This document shows positions 8,601-15,965 of a stretch of 19,434 bases of DNA, piece after piece. This DNA is from Shewanella sp. (GTDB lineage Bacteria > Pseudomonadota > Gammaproteobacteria > Enterobacterales > Shewanellaceae): NCBI GenBank assembly GCA_004195335.1, contig SDWK01000786.1, positions 1 to 19,434 of the forward strand, in the 5' to 3' direction. The position numbers were made by a program, and so were the translations under genes. The notes beneath the pieces are model-generated. The model did no database searches, had not been told where the DNA came from, and saw only the letters and a program-made list of their open reading frames with translations. The first letter of the stretch is position 1. Every line of letters begins with the position of its first letter.

Positions 8601-9918
8601 GGGCCTGAAGATGGTAGCCAGCAAGTTTCATCTGGCACCCGAAGTGAAAGAGGAAGCTAAGGCCGATTTTAAGTCTGATACCGTGTTAAGCCACCTGCCG
8701 CCTCTCGCATTAGATGTCGATGACTTTCGTCTGTATGGAAAATCGATGGGCCACCTGGTATTACAGGGCACGCCCGAAGAGGGGATATATCAGATACAAA
8801 CCCTTTCTCTGACCACGCCCGAAGTGAAGCTGAGCGGCAAGGGGGCATGGAAGAACAGCGCTGGCGAAAATGTTACCAAATTCGACGTTAAGTTAGATGC
8901 GACAAAATTTGATGCATTATCAGCGATTCTCGATATGGATCCAGGATTGAAAGACGCACCGGTTGAAATCGGTGCCACTATCTCCTGGCAGGGAGCCCCC
9001 TATGCGTTCTCTCTCGAGTCGCTCAATGGCAAGGTTAACTTCGAGCTGGGTAAAGGGCACCTGTCTGAAGTCAGTGATAAAGGCGCCAGAATCTTTTCGT
9101 TATTTAGTTTAGATTCTCTGCTGAGAAAGTTATCTCTCGATTTCTCCGATGTATTTGGTAAAGGTCTCTACTTTAATTCATTTACCGGTACGCTGGAGAT
9201 AGATAACGGTGTCATTAAAACCCGTGATACCGAGATGGATGCTGTCGCGGGAAATATGAAGGTTAGAGGTTACACTGATTTAGTGACCGAAAGCTTGAAT
9301 TACGATATTCGCTTCGTCCCTCAACTCGCCTCAAGCGTACCTACGGTGGTATTGCTCGCCACTGGTGGTTGGACGCTGGGGATAGGTGCTTTTGCACTGA
9401 CTAAAGTACTCGAACCTGTCATTGAAGTGATCACAGAGCTAAGGTTCAGACTAACGGGAACCATGTCTGAGCCTAAACTCGAAGAGTTGGAGCGGAAAAG
9501 TAAAGAGATAGTGATCCCCGAGTCGGCACTACCTCGTGCTAAAGAGGACCAGCCTGCTAATAAACAGGGGGGTGAGAAGCAAGGACAGGAGAGTCAAGGA
9601 TCTGATATTCAAGAGTCTGGCCCTCACAAGGCTGGCGAGAATGAACCTTTGAGTTCTGCTCAGCAAGAGATTAAACAAGAGATACATGAGTCCTCTGCCC
9701 CTGCAAAAATTACCGGAACCGGCGTTGAAATTCTTGCCCCTAAAGTGATTGAGATGCCAGACTTTAAAGAGATGAAAAATTCGTATCCTCCTGCCAGCAA
9801 TGAAGATCGAACCGAGACCCGCACACCGAAGGAAGCAATAGATGCAGATCAGCCTGTTACAGTGCCAAAGCAGTCGAGACATAGCCCAAAACCTGCAGTT
9901 TATCGAGTCGCAGCTTAG
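5608..9918 (+). CDS. yhdP: YhdP, AsmA/TamB-like envelope lipid-transport protein
   Basis: YhdP is a very large inner-membrane-anchored periplasmic protein of the AsmA-like family. In E. coli it works with TamB and YdbH to move phospholipids to the outer membrane. Here it has 1436 residues against 1266 in E. coli. One membrane anchor lies at about 15-34, followed by repetitive beta-strand segments matching DUF3971 and, at about 1130-1290, the AsmA-like C-terminal region (LFSLDSLLRKLSLDFSDVFG, then a hydrophobic stretch near 1251-1275). Two parts stand out: an acidic Glu/Pro/Ser linker at about 910-932, and a Lys/Glu/Gln/Ser-rich tail from about 1292 to the end that the E. coli protein lacks. 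The start is GTG, sharing its G with the rng stop (TAGTG); a stop at 5590-5592 leaves no other start before the anchor, and no ribosome site is visible, so coupling to rng is likely. The last 77 nt overlap nit. Confidence 0.95.
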   Translation: MPRQFCPRKFSRFCWQILAIILVLFALAVSLFRGLLPQLAEVRQELVKYIEDQYQVQVNVGELSAEWQAFGPALTVKNLVLPPQERLPFTLIIRNVHVKLDFWESLMTTSPQIENVIFEGVQVGLDIDKLNQVGPSTAAAETDTDWLYSLLLEQLEHFSITEASLQLLSKNHDFSPIYVKDLRWQNRNGKHQGQGKLYLDEKASEVELLSLSLEIDGNGFRPDSLIGQVYLAASSLDLGEWASRQKNPYDKKSKLALEGVVNLQAWLSLGNRSIESGLVQFEPSWLEWQLNKEVQHFEIKGGQLEWLPTDKGWQLSSSALEFETNERPWPDLNFVAQKQDEQLSAYLNRLDTSTLLPLLPLLPTVDLLALQTWQSVNPQGYLDDIKFSLDGELRPQVSVDVNQLQWQKLDGIPGSKPLDLQVAWYGDSLYFTAPEQAYTLDFGTAFKAPIVLNGAAFEAQFNTRYSALTLPHLQFSNKDISVDASMKMGFTDSTHLALLADVKLNDVATVGNYFPLHGMDAGLVEYLEAGLVAGNSQDARVVWHGPLNQYPYKDHSGIFQAAFTLSEAEFEFQPDWPAVTSLELSALFENARMDLVINKGDLLDVVVDGASISIPELGARSLLEIDAELATQGIAATAVIQASPLAESVGSTLEVVQVQGDVTATLDLSIPLYDGEEEQIRGLVNFDNTPVYITEPGIQLDGVTGQVSFVNEVVKGKDISALLYQQPVSLSFDTETVRDNYGLNLDLKGVWQLAELPAELDNPLMEFYSGEINWDGAMTLIFDQTGYRIQAQVNSDLLGTELMLPAPFSKAADEKRRLSAELIGDNKQSSLGIKLGKQMEFWGGFDLETSDQLSHFDLLLGRLFKPGDQLKREQGHLQLDIAQTELSPWLPVINRFISSATSEASVVPIAPESEMEPAPESELESSLESNASMQEKHARGFFPPLISIDAQIADLNLMGQTLSKLTMTAKPIEQVWRFEAESKEFDGRIDFYPDWSTQGLKMVASKFHLAPEVKEEAKADFKSDTVLSHLPPLALDVDDFRLYGKSMGHLVLQGTPEEGIYQIQTLSLTTPEVKLSGKGAWKNSAGENVTKFDVKLDATKFDALSAILDMDPGLKDAPVEIGATISWQGAPYAFSLESLNGKVNFELGKGHLSEVSDKGARIFSLFSLDSLLRKLSLDFSDVFGKGLYFNSFTGTLEIDNGVIKTRDTEMDAVAGNMKVRGYTDLVTESLNYDIRFVPQLASSVPTVVLLATGGWTLGIGAFALTKVLEPVIEVITELRFRLTGTMSEPKLEELERKSKEIVIPESALPRAKEDQPANKQGGEKQGQESQGSDIQESGPHKAGENEPLSSAQQEIKQEIHESSAPAKITGTGVEILAPKVIEMPDFKEMKNSYPPASNEDRTETRTPKEAIDADQPVTVPKQSRHSPKPAVYRVAA

Positions 9919-10678
9919 CCTGCTGCCTCGAACTTTGGGGGAGGAACAACTCGTGGTGTTACCCGAGTGCTGCTTATTGTTTGGTGGCCATGAGAGTCAA
10001 CAGGTTGAGCACGCACTCGATAAGGGACTATCGCTGAAAACAGCGATGTCTGATCTGGCTAAACAGTTCGATGTCTACCTTGTTGCCGGTACCATTCCTG
10101 TGCTTGCAGACGATGGAAGGGTTTATAGCCGTACTTATCTGTTTGACTGTGCGGGTAAAGTCTTGGGTGAATACGATAAGATCCATCTGTTCGACGTCGA
10201 CGTCGCCGATGGAACTAAAGAATATCGTGAGAGTGATTCTTTCTGCCCCGGAGATAAGATTAGTGTAATCGACACCCCCTTTGGTAAGTTAGGGTTAGCA
10301 ATATGTTACGATCTGCGTTTTCCGGATCTGTTCAGGGCACTGAGATTGGCTGGAGCCGAGATTATTGCTCTGCCTGCGGCTTTTACTAAGGTGACGGGCG
10401 CCGCGCATTGGCAGCCTTTGATTCAGGCCAGGGCAATAGAGACACAATGCTATGTTTTAGCCGCCGCTCAGTGGGGGCAGCATAATGAGGGGAGCCGAGA
10501 GACCTGGGGACAGAGCATGATAGTCGATCCTTGGGGGCGGATTAAGGCGGAAAAACTGACAGGTTGTGGCTGGGTTCAGGCGTCACTGGATAAAAGTGAG
10601 CTGGAGCAGATACGGCAAAAGATGCCGGTGTCACAGCATAATCGTTTTTCGGCACCGAAATTATTACCTATTAAATAA
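9842..10678 (+). CDS. Nit-type carbon-nitrogen hydrolase (omega-amidase / deaminated glutathione amidase family)
   Basis: This is a nitrilase-superfamily amidase of 278 residues, the usual length for a stand-alone domain. The catalytic triad is intact: Glu42 (VVLPECC), Lys113 (EYDKIHLFDVDV) and Cys155 (GLAICYDLRFPDLFR). Those motifs place it in the Nit1/Nit2-like branch, whose studied members hydrolyse deaminated glutathione or omega-amides such as alpha-ketoglutaramate, a metabolite-repair role; the substrate of this copy cannot be told from sequence. The ATG at 9842 lies inside the yhdP frame, but it has a strong, well spaced ribosome site (GAAGGAA, about 8 nt upstream), and MQISLLQCQSSRD is the conserved family N-terminus, so the 77-nt overlap is real. 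A yhdP-nit-tldD order differs from E. coli, where yhdP and tldD are adjacent. Confidence 0.93.
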   Translation: MQISLLQCQSSRDIAQNLQFIESQLSLLPRTLGEEQLVVLPECCLLFGGHESQQVEHALDKGLSLKTAMSDLAKQFDVYLVAGTIPVLADDGRVYSRTYLFDCAGKVLGEYDKIHLFDVDVADGTKEYRESDSFCPGDKISVIDTPFGKLGLAICYDLRFPDLFRALRLAGAEIIALPAAFTKVTGAAHWQPLIQARAIETQCYVLAAAQWGQHNEGSRETWGQSMIVDPWGRIKAEKLTGCGWVQASLDKSELEQIRQKMPVSQHNRFSAPKLLPIK

Positions 10679-10750
10679 AATTTTGGGGTCAATTTCCTGA
10701 GATCTTTTTATAAAGAATAAGCTCAATCGAGCAAGAAGAGAGAATTATTA

Positions 10751-12199
10751 ATGCCATTTTTAACTCAAGTAGAAGCAAGCTTACTGCAAGATGGACAGTC
10801 ACTGAATGATCTGCAGGGCTACCTCAAGTCCATTCATCGCCATAATGTCGATTTTTCCGATCTCTATTTTCAGGGAAGCCGCCATGAGTCTTGGGTATTA
10901 GAAGATGGCATCGTAAAAGAGGGCAGTTTTCATATCGAACGTGGCGTCGGCGTGCGTGCGATTACCGGTGAGAAAACCGGTTTTGCCTATGCCGATGAGA
11001 TAACCCCTGCGGCGCTCAATGCCTCAGTCGAAGCGGCACGTAGCATTGCCGCTGCAGGAACGGGTGAATCGGTACAGGCCTGGAAGCAACAAGAGGCGAA
11101 AGCGCTTTATCAGAGCGCAGATCCCATTGCGGCGATGGAAGAGGTGAAAAAGATATCTCTGTTGAAGCAAGCCGATGCGTATATTCGTAGTCTCGATAGC
11201 CGGATCATTCAAGTGGTTATTAGCCTTTCCGGTGTACATGAAGAGATTCTTATTGCGGCGAGTGATGGCACGCTTGCCGCCGATATTCGTCCTCTGGTGC
11301 GATTCAACTGTAGCGTGATCTTAGAGGAAAATGATAAACGTGAGCGTGGTGCCAGTGGTGGCGGTGGACGCCATGGTTATGAAGTCTTGATGGATAACGA
11401 TGATACCGGCTTACCTGCTTGTTTCTCCTTTGCCCGCGAAGCCGTTCGTCAGGCATCAGTTAATCTACATGCAATCGATGCTCCTGCCGGACATATGCCG
11501 GTTGTACTCGGGCCCGGATGGCCCGGAGTATTGCTTCATGAGGCTGTCGGTCATGGACTTGAGGCGGACTTTAACCGTAAAGGGAGCAGTGCATTCAGTG
11601 GGCTCGTCGGTCAGCAGGTTGCCTCAACATTAGTCACTGTCGTCGACGATGGCACCATACCAAACCGTCGCGGTTCTCTGAGCATCGATGATGAAGGTGT
11701 TGCAACCCAAAAGACGGTCTTGATTGAAGATGGGATCTTAAAGGGCTATATGCAAGACAAGCTCAATGCACGTTTGATGGGGGAATCACCCACAGGTAAT
11801 GGTCGCCGGGAATCTTATGCGCACTTGCCAATGCCAAGAATGACCAACACCTATATGGAAGCGGGTGATTGTGATCCTCAAGATATTATCAAGTCGGTCA
11901 AGAAGGGGATCTATGCCCCTAACTTCGGTGGTGGACAGGTGGATATTACCTCGGGCAAGTTTGTCTTCTCAGCTTCCGAAGCTTACCTAATCGAAAATGG
12001 TGAAGTTACTCAGGCAATTAAGGGAGCAACTCTGATAGGTAATGGCCCCGAGGCGATGAAACAGATCTCTATGGTGGGTAATGATCTCGCATTAGATCAA
12101 GGTGTCGGCGTCTGTGGTAAGGATGGCCAGAGCGTTCCAGTCGGTGTGGGTCAGCCTTCATTGAAGATCGATAGCTTGACTGTCGGCGGCACGGCTTAA
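10751..12199 (+). CDS. tldD: Metalloprotease TldD
   Basis: TldD forms a heterodimeric zinc protease with TldE/PmbA. In E. coli the pair processes microcin B17 and degrades the antitoxin CcdA by threading unfolded peptides into a central chamber. The protein has 482 residues against 481 in E. coli. The zinc motif HEAVGH is present at residues 263-268 ([14 protein letters not shown]), and the C-terminal metal-ligand region around [17 protein letters not shown] is intact. The ribosome site AAGAGAGA lies about 7 nt before the ATG. A 72-nt gap from nit holds a TATAAA at 10709-10714 that could be part of a weak separate promoter. The partner pmbA is not in the window. Confidence 0.97.
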   Translation: MPFLTQVEASLLQDGQSLNDLQGYLKSIHRHNVDFSDLYFQGSRHESWVLEDGIVKEGSFHIERGVGVRAITGEKTGFAYADEITPAALNASVEAARSIAAAGTGESVQAWKQQEAKALYQSADPIAAMEEVKKISLLKQADAYIRSLDSRIIQVVISLSGVHEEILIAASDGTLAADIRPLVRFNCSVILEENDKRERGASGGGGRHGYEVLMDNDDTGLPACFSFAREAVRQASVNLHAIDAPAGHMPVVLGPGWPGVLLHEAVGHGLEADFNRKGSSAFSGLVGQQVASTLVTVVDDGTIPNRRGSLSIDDEGVATQKTVLIEDGILKGYMQDKLNARLMGESPTGNGRRESYAHLPMPRMTNTYMEAGDCDPQDIIKSVKKGIYAPNFGGGQVDITSGKFVFSASEAYLIENGEVTQAIKGATLIGNGPEAMKQISMVGNDLALDQGVGVCGKDGQSVPVGVGQPSLKIDSLTVGGTA

Positions 12200-12236
12200 T
12201 AATTCGGGAAATTAATCATCTCTGAAGATGGTGTTC

Positions 12237-12269
12237 AACGGACGCTCGGCTCCCAAACTGAGCGCCGTT
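12237..12269 (+). terminator. Possible terminator hairpin after tldD
   Basis: AACGGaCGCTC (12237-12247) pairs with GAGCGCCGTT (12260-12269) over ten base pairs with one bulged A and a 12-nt loop. Only TTGAAT follows rather than a T-run, so termination may be weak or factor-dependent. It marks the end of the tldD unit before the export operon. Confidence 0.45.
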
Positions 12270-12338
12270 TGAATCATTGTACAGAAGTCAGAGGCGATTC
12301 TGGGTTTTAGGCGCTGGCTCTTACTTTTACAGCTCAAA

Positions 12339-12352
12339 AAATGTTAACATTT
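12339..12352. promoter_or_regulatory. Perfect 14-bp palindrome upstream of the export operon
   Basis: AAATGTTAACATTT is its own reverse complement. It lies about 50 nt before the ATG at 12401, and its TTAACA (12344-12349) is also a five-of-six match to a -35 box, so a bound regulator could cover the promoter. The ATG inside it opens a longer frame into the export gene, but that would put the signal peptide well inside the protein, so it is not taken as a start. Confidence 0.5.
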
Positions 12353-12361
12353 GCGAAGGGA

Positions 12362-12381
12362 TTTAGAGTAAACACTCTAAA
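12362..12381. promoter_or_regulatory. Inverted-repeat operator candidate (TetR-like geometry)
   Basis: TTTAGAGT (12362-12369) and ACTCTAAA (12374-12381) are perfect 8-bp inverted arms around a 4-nt spacer. The site begins 39 nt before the translation start and its centre is 26 bp from that of the palindrome at 12339-12352. Such dyads are typical binding sites for dimeric repressors that control efflux operons. No T-run follows and the stem is AT-rich, so a terminator is unlikely. The regulator is not encoded nearby. Confidence 0.6.
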
Positions 12382-12400
12382 CCGGTGTAGAGGGAAAGGG

Positions 12401-13822
12401 ATGAAGTTTTCACATATAGCCTTATTGTCGTTAGCGGCATTAGGGCCTTTCACGGCTGGGGCTAAAGAGATGGAGTTCTCTCAAGCTTGGCAACAGCTAT
12501 TGGCTGTAAGCGACAAATTGCAAGCTGGTGCTCAGGAAGTTAACCGCGCCGAGGCTGAGCATGAAGCCGGAAAGGATCTTTATCTTCCCTCCATTAGTCT
12601 CAACGGTAGTTATACCCGACTCGAAAAGCCGATAGAGTTAGATCTTAACGATCTGAATCCGCTCGCCTCTATGGATCCCAGTACACTGCCGCCGTCTATC
12701 GGTGGTGCACTTGCCGGTATTCCAAGCTCTATGTTTGTTACCCAATTTACCGAACAAGATATCTTCCGTTCCAGTCTTCAGGCGATGTGGCCTATCTATA
12801 CGGGAGGCAAGATCTCTGCGGCTCAGGGAATACATGCCGCACATGTGATAGAAAAGGAGCAGCAATTACAGCTCTCTACCCGTGATCTCTTTATTCAACT
12901 GGTGGATCGCTACTATGGCGTTGCGGTGACTCAGTCGTTAGCGCGGACCCGTGGTGAATTAGTTTCCTCCCTCGAAGAGCATGCCAGTCATGCACAGAAA
13001 CTCGAAGAGCAGGGACAGATAGCGAAAGTCGAGCGACTCAATGCGCAAGTTGCATTGGAAAACGCCAAAGTGAACTTTACTCGGGCCGGACGTCAGGCGG
13101 AGATGGCCGTCATCGCCCTCTCCCGTATGTTGCATGAACAGAACGTCGATACAACATCAGCTCTTTTTATGCTGACCGACGCCCCTTCGCTGCCGCGTCT
13201 GAGTCAGCTGACCATGGTTCAGCATCCGGCGCTAAAATTACTTGAAGCGAAAGAGGAACAAGCCAAGGGATTGATCGACCTAGAAAAAGGTAAGTATCAC
13301 CCGACGGTATTTCTCTATGGCAATTACACCCTGTATGAAGACGACAGCCTGTTTTCTAAGATGGAGCCTGACTGGATGCTCGGTGTAGGAATTAAAGTAC
13401 CGCTACTGACCCGAGACGGACGCAGTGGCAAGGTGCAGGCGGCTAAGAGTGCCTTGCTTCAGGCAAGGTATACCAAGGCCCAGACTCAACAAGATCTCAG
13501 CCTGCTACTGGATCAAAGCTATCGTCAGCTGTTACAGGCGCAGGAGGAGGTGTTATCACTGGAGACCTCTCTTAGTTTGGCACAAGAGAATAAGCGCCTA
13601 AGAGACCTGGCTTTTCGTCAGGGATTATCGACCTCGATTGAAAAAGTCGATGCAGAATTAAAGCTTACTGCGGTAGAAACACAGCAGTTAGGTGCGAAAT
13701 ATCGTTATATTCAGGCGTATGCCAGACTCATGGCCATCAGTGGCCAATTAGAAGAATTTTTAGGTCGTAGCGTTAGTAAGCATACTAATATCACGATGCA
13801 GGAGAGTAACAATGCAGGCTAA
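12401..13822 (+). CDS. TolC-family outer-membrane efflux protein
   Basis: This is the outer-membrane channel of a tripartite exporter, of the TolC/OEP family. The chosen start gives 473 residues and a clear signal peptide (MKFSHIALLSLAALGPFTAGA, probable cleavage before KEMEF). AGAGG at 12389-12393 is correctly spaced for it, whereas the upstream ATG at 12341 would add 20 unlike residues and place the operator dyad inside the coding region. The sequence shows two long helical repeats rich in Ala, Gln and Leu (about residues 25-230 and 250-460), with beta-barrel-like strands at SISLNGSYTRLEKPI and PTVFLYGNYTLYED, as expected of the family. The stop overlaps the next gene by 11 nt. I cannot name the transported substrate. 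Confidence 0.93.
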   Translation: MKFSHIALLSLAALGPFTAGAKEMEFSQAWQQLLAVSDKLQAGAQEVNRAEAEHEAGKDLYLPSISLNGSYTRLEKPIELDLNDLNPLASMDPSTLPPSIGGALAGIPSSMFVTQFTEQDIFRSSLQAMWPIYTGGKISAAQGIHAAHVIEKEQQLQLSTRDLFIQLVDRYYGVAVTQSLARTRGELVSSLEEHASHAQKLEEQGQIAKVERLNAQVALENAKVNFTRAGRQAEMAVIALSRMLHEQNVDTTSALFMLTDAPSLPRLSQLTMVQHPALKLLEAKEEQAKGLIDLEKGKYHPTVFLYGNYTLYEDDSLFSKMEPDWMLGVGIKVPLLTRDGRSGKVQAAKSALLQARYTKAQTQQDLSLLLDQSYRQLLQAQEEVLSLETSLSLAQENKRLRDLAFRQGLSTSIEKVDAELKLTAVETQQLGAKYRYIQAYARLMAISGQLEEFLGRSVSKHTNITMQESNNAG

Positions 13823-14783
13823 TCGTATTATTGGGGTAGTGGCAATTATTGGCCTGGTAGGAGCATTAGGGTACGGTTTGAAACTGGCCTATACACCTCA
13901 GAATGAGCGCATACAGGGACAGATAGAGGCGAGAGAATTTAACATCTCTTCCAAGGTCCCTGGGCGGGTTGAGCAGGTGTTAGTGCGTCGTGGGGATAGA
14001 GTTGAAGCCGGCGATCTGTTATTTGCCATCGACAGTCCAGAGCTGAGTGCAAAACTAATGCAGGCCGAAGGCGGCAGAGATGCAGCCAAGGCGATGCAGT
14101 TAGAAGCCGATACCGGTGCCAGAAAGCAGCAAGTGACGGCTTCTAAAGAGCAGTGGCTAAAGGCGAAGGCGGCGGCCACACTGGCTAAGACGACTTACGA
14201 CCGCGTCGAAGTCTTGTTTGTCGAAGGTGTACTGGCCAGACAGAAGCGCGATGAGGCGTTCACTCAATGGCAAGCTGCCAAGTATACCGAGCAAGCTGCT
14301 TTGGCCATGCATGAAATGGCATCCGAAGGCGCGCGTGAAGAGACCAAGGCTGCGGCCGCCGGTAATGCACGCATGGCTGAAGGTGCGGTGAATGAGGTGA
14401 GTGCGATATTGGCCGATAGCCAAATGCGTGCCCCCAAGTCGGGTGAGATCAGCGAGGTACTGTTACAGCCCGGTGAGCTGGCGCCAAGCGGATTCCCTGT
14501 GGTGAGTATCATCGATATACACGATGCTTGGGCGGTGTTTCAGGTGCGTGAAGATCAGCTGAAAAACTTTAAGATGGGTCAAATGCATCTCATCCTTATC
14601 CCAGCCCTGGGAGGAGAATTTGAATTCTCGATAACTCATATCAGTGTGATGGGACAGTTCGCCACTTGGCGTGCCACCGAGAGCGGTCATGATTTCGATA
14701 TGCGTACTTTCGAGATGGAGCTTCGTCCCGTGAAGACGATTCCCGATCTTAGAGTAGGCATGACAGCGCTGATGGCGCAATAA
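13812..14783 (+). CDS. HlyD-family periplasmic adaptor (membrane fusion protein)
   Basis: The adaptor bridges an inner-membrane transporter and the TolC-like channel. Of 323 residues, about 5-26 form an N-terminal membrane anchor. A biotinyl-lipoyl half follows (ISSKVPGRVEQVLVRRGDRVEAGDLL, about 46-72), then a long Ala/Lys/Glu-rich alpha-helical hairpin (about 75-205), the second lipoyl half (MRAPKSGEISEVLLQPGEL, about 207-226) and a beta-barrel domain. The sequence around QGQIEAREFNISSK resembles adaptors such as E. coli YhiI and YbhG, which serve ABC-2 permeases. The ATG lies inside the end of the preceding gene with GGAG at 13801-13804, 7 nt upstream, so the two are translationally coupled. 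Confidence 0.94.
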   Translation: MQANRIIGVVAIIGLVGALGYGLKLAYTPQNERIQGQIEAREFNISSKVPGRVEQVLVRRGDRVEAGDLLFAIDSPELSAKLMQAEGGRDAAKAMQLEADTGARKQQVTASKEQWLKAKAAATLAKTTYDRVEVLFVEGVLARQKRDEAFTQWQAAKYTEQAALAMHEMASEGAREETKAAAAGNARMAEGAVNEVSAILADSQMRAPKSGEISEVLLQPGELAPSGFPVVSIIDIHDAWAVFQVREDQLKNFKMGQMHLILIPALGGEFEFSITHISVMGQFATWRATESGHDFDMRTFEMELRPVKTIPDLRVGMTALMAQ

Positions 14784-14801
14784 CCCAAGGTGTCAGTCTC
14801 A

Positions 14802-15965
14802 ATGACAAGCCTGATAAGGCGTGAACTGAAAGCCCTGTGGAATGATCCCTGGCAATTTGCACTCGTCACCTATATTCCTCTGTTGGGGATAATCTCATTA
14901 TGGTGGCTGTTCAGTGCAGGTATGCCCAGACAACTGCCGGTGGCGATAGTGGATCATGATCAAAGCCAGCTTAGCCGCATGCTAACAAGGCAGGTTCAGG
15001 CGAGTCCGGCGGCTCAAACTTTTGGTTATCAAGATATTGCCAGTGCAAAGCGGGCGATGACTCAAGGCGAAGTTTATGCCTTAGTGGTGCTTCCATATGG
15101 GCTGAAACGCGATCTGCTGACGGGTCACAGCCCGACGATAGAGATACGTTATAACAGCCAATTTTTATTAGTGGGTAAGCTGCTTTCGAGTCAGATCCAG
15201 CTAAGCCTAGCCGATGGCCTGTTGCATGTGGCGAACAGGAAACAGCTGGCGCTTGGCGTACCTAAGGCGCAGGCCGAGATAAATCTGCGCCCGGTGACGA
15301 GTCAGACGACGGCGCTGTATAACTCAAATAGCAACTATATCGGTTTTCTGGTTCCGCCGGTATTGCTGGCTCTGGGACAGTTACTTGCCATGTTGGTGTT
15401 TGCCAACAGTCTCAATCGTGAGTTGCGGCTCAATACCATGAGCGAATGGTTCAGTCTGGGGACAAGGCGGGTAGTCTTTGCAAAAATAATCGTCTATACC
15501 CCACTAATTTTACTTCAGGGCCGCTTCATTCTCGCCGTCTTGTATCAGTTTTTGAATCTTCCTCTAGCGGGAGGATTCGGGTTATTGCTGGTGGCTCAGG
15601 TCGCCATGTTACTGGCCGTCTGGTTATTAGTTCTAGTGATCTTCTTCATGTTGCAGGATTGTGCCAGGGTGATCAGCTTCTGCACCGCACTCTTTGCACC
15701 TGCTTTCCCCTTTATGGGGATCACCTTTCCCACTCTCGATATGCCCATGTTAGCTCAGCTATGGCGAAAGCTGATGCCATCGAGCCACTATATTGATACC
15801 CATGTCGGCGTGGTGAGTTATGGACAAGGTTGGGATACGCTTTCATCTCAATTAATTAATTACTGGGGATTCTTGTTTCTTATTCCCGTTATTGTCTTCT
15901 TGGCTAAACGAGTCAAGCGTGCACATCTGGCGGATAAATCTCTATCTCCGGAGGGGGCTCAATGA
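14802..15965 (+). CDS. ABC-2 type permease, first subunit
   Basis: This is an inner-membrane permease of the ABC-2 family with a large periplasmic loop (YhhJ/YbhR type). It has one membrane segment at about residues 18-37, a periplasmic domain of about 140 residues opening with PVAIVDHDQSQLSR, then five more membrane segments. An earlier GTG at 14790 is in frame, but the only ribosome-site-like stretch, AAGGTG (14787-14792), overlaps it and is correctly spaced for the ATG at 14802, giving 387 residues. The first cytoplasmic helix, SLIRRELKALWNDPW, is the usual amphipathic coupling element. No nucleotide-binding domain is fused. It is paralogous to the next gene and coupled to it by a 4-nt overlap. 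Confidence 0.92.
   Translation: MTSLIRRELKALWNDPWQFALVTYIPLLGIISLWWLFSAGMPRQLPVAIVDHDQSQLSRMLTRQVQASPAAQTFGYQDIASAKRAMTQGEVYALVVLPYGLKRDLLTGHSPTIEIRYNSQFLLVGKLLSSQIQLSLADGLLHVANRKQLALGVPKAQAEINLRPVTSQTTALYNSNSNYIGFLVPPVLLALGQLLAMLVFANSLNRELRLNTMSEWFSLGTRRVVFAKIIVYTPLILLQGRFILAVLYQFLNLPLAGGFGLLLVAQVAMLLAVWLLVLVIFFMLQDCARVISFCTALFAPAFPFMGITFPTLDMPMLAQLWRKLMPSSHYIDTHVGVVSYGQGWDTLSSQLINYWGFLFLIPVIVFLAKRVKRAHLADKSLSPEGAQ

Noticed and set aside
9529..9882. Open frame of 117 codons on the minus strand over the yhdP tail
   Set aside because: It is antisense to yhdP and nit, has no ribosome site or family resemblance, and is explained by the biased composition of the low-complexity tail.
10683..10714. 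Possible separate tldD promoter (TTGGGG ... TATAAA)
   Set aside because: The spacing is about 20 nt and the -35 match poor; kept only as a remark under tldD.
12341..12400. Upstream ATG extending the TolC-like protein by 20 residues
   Set aside because: It would bury the signal peptide, lies within a palindrome and lacks a ribosome site; ATG 12401 has AGAGG at correct spacing.
14157..14780. Several overlapping minus-strand open frames across the HlyD gene
   Set aside because: The Ala/Lys-rich helical coding sequence keeps other frames open; none shows a credible start or known domain.
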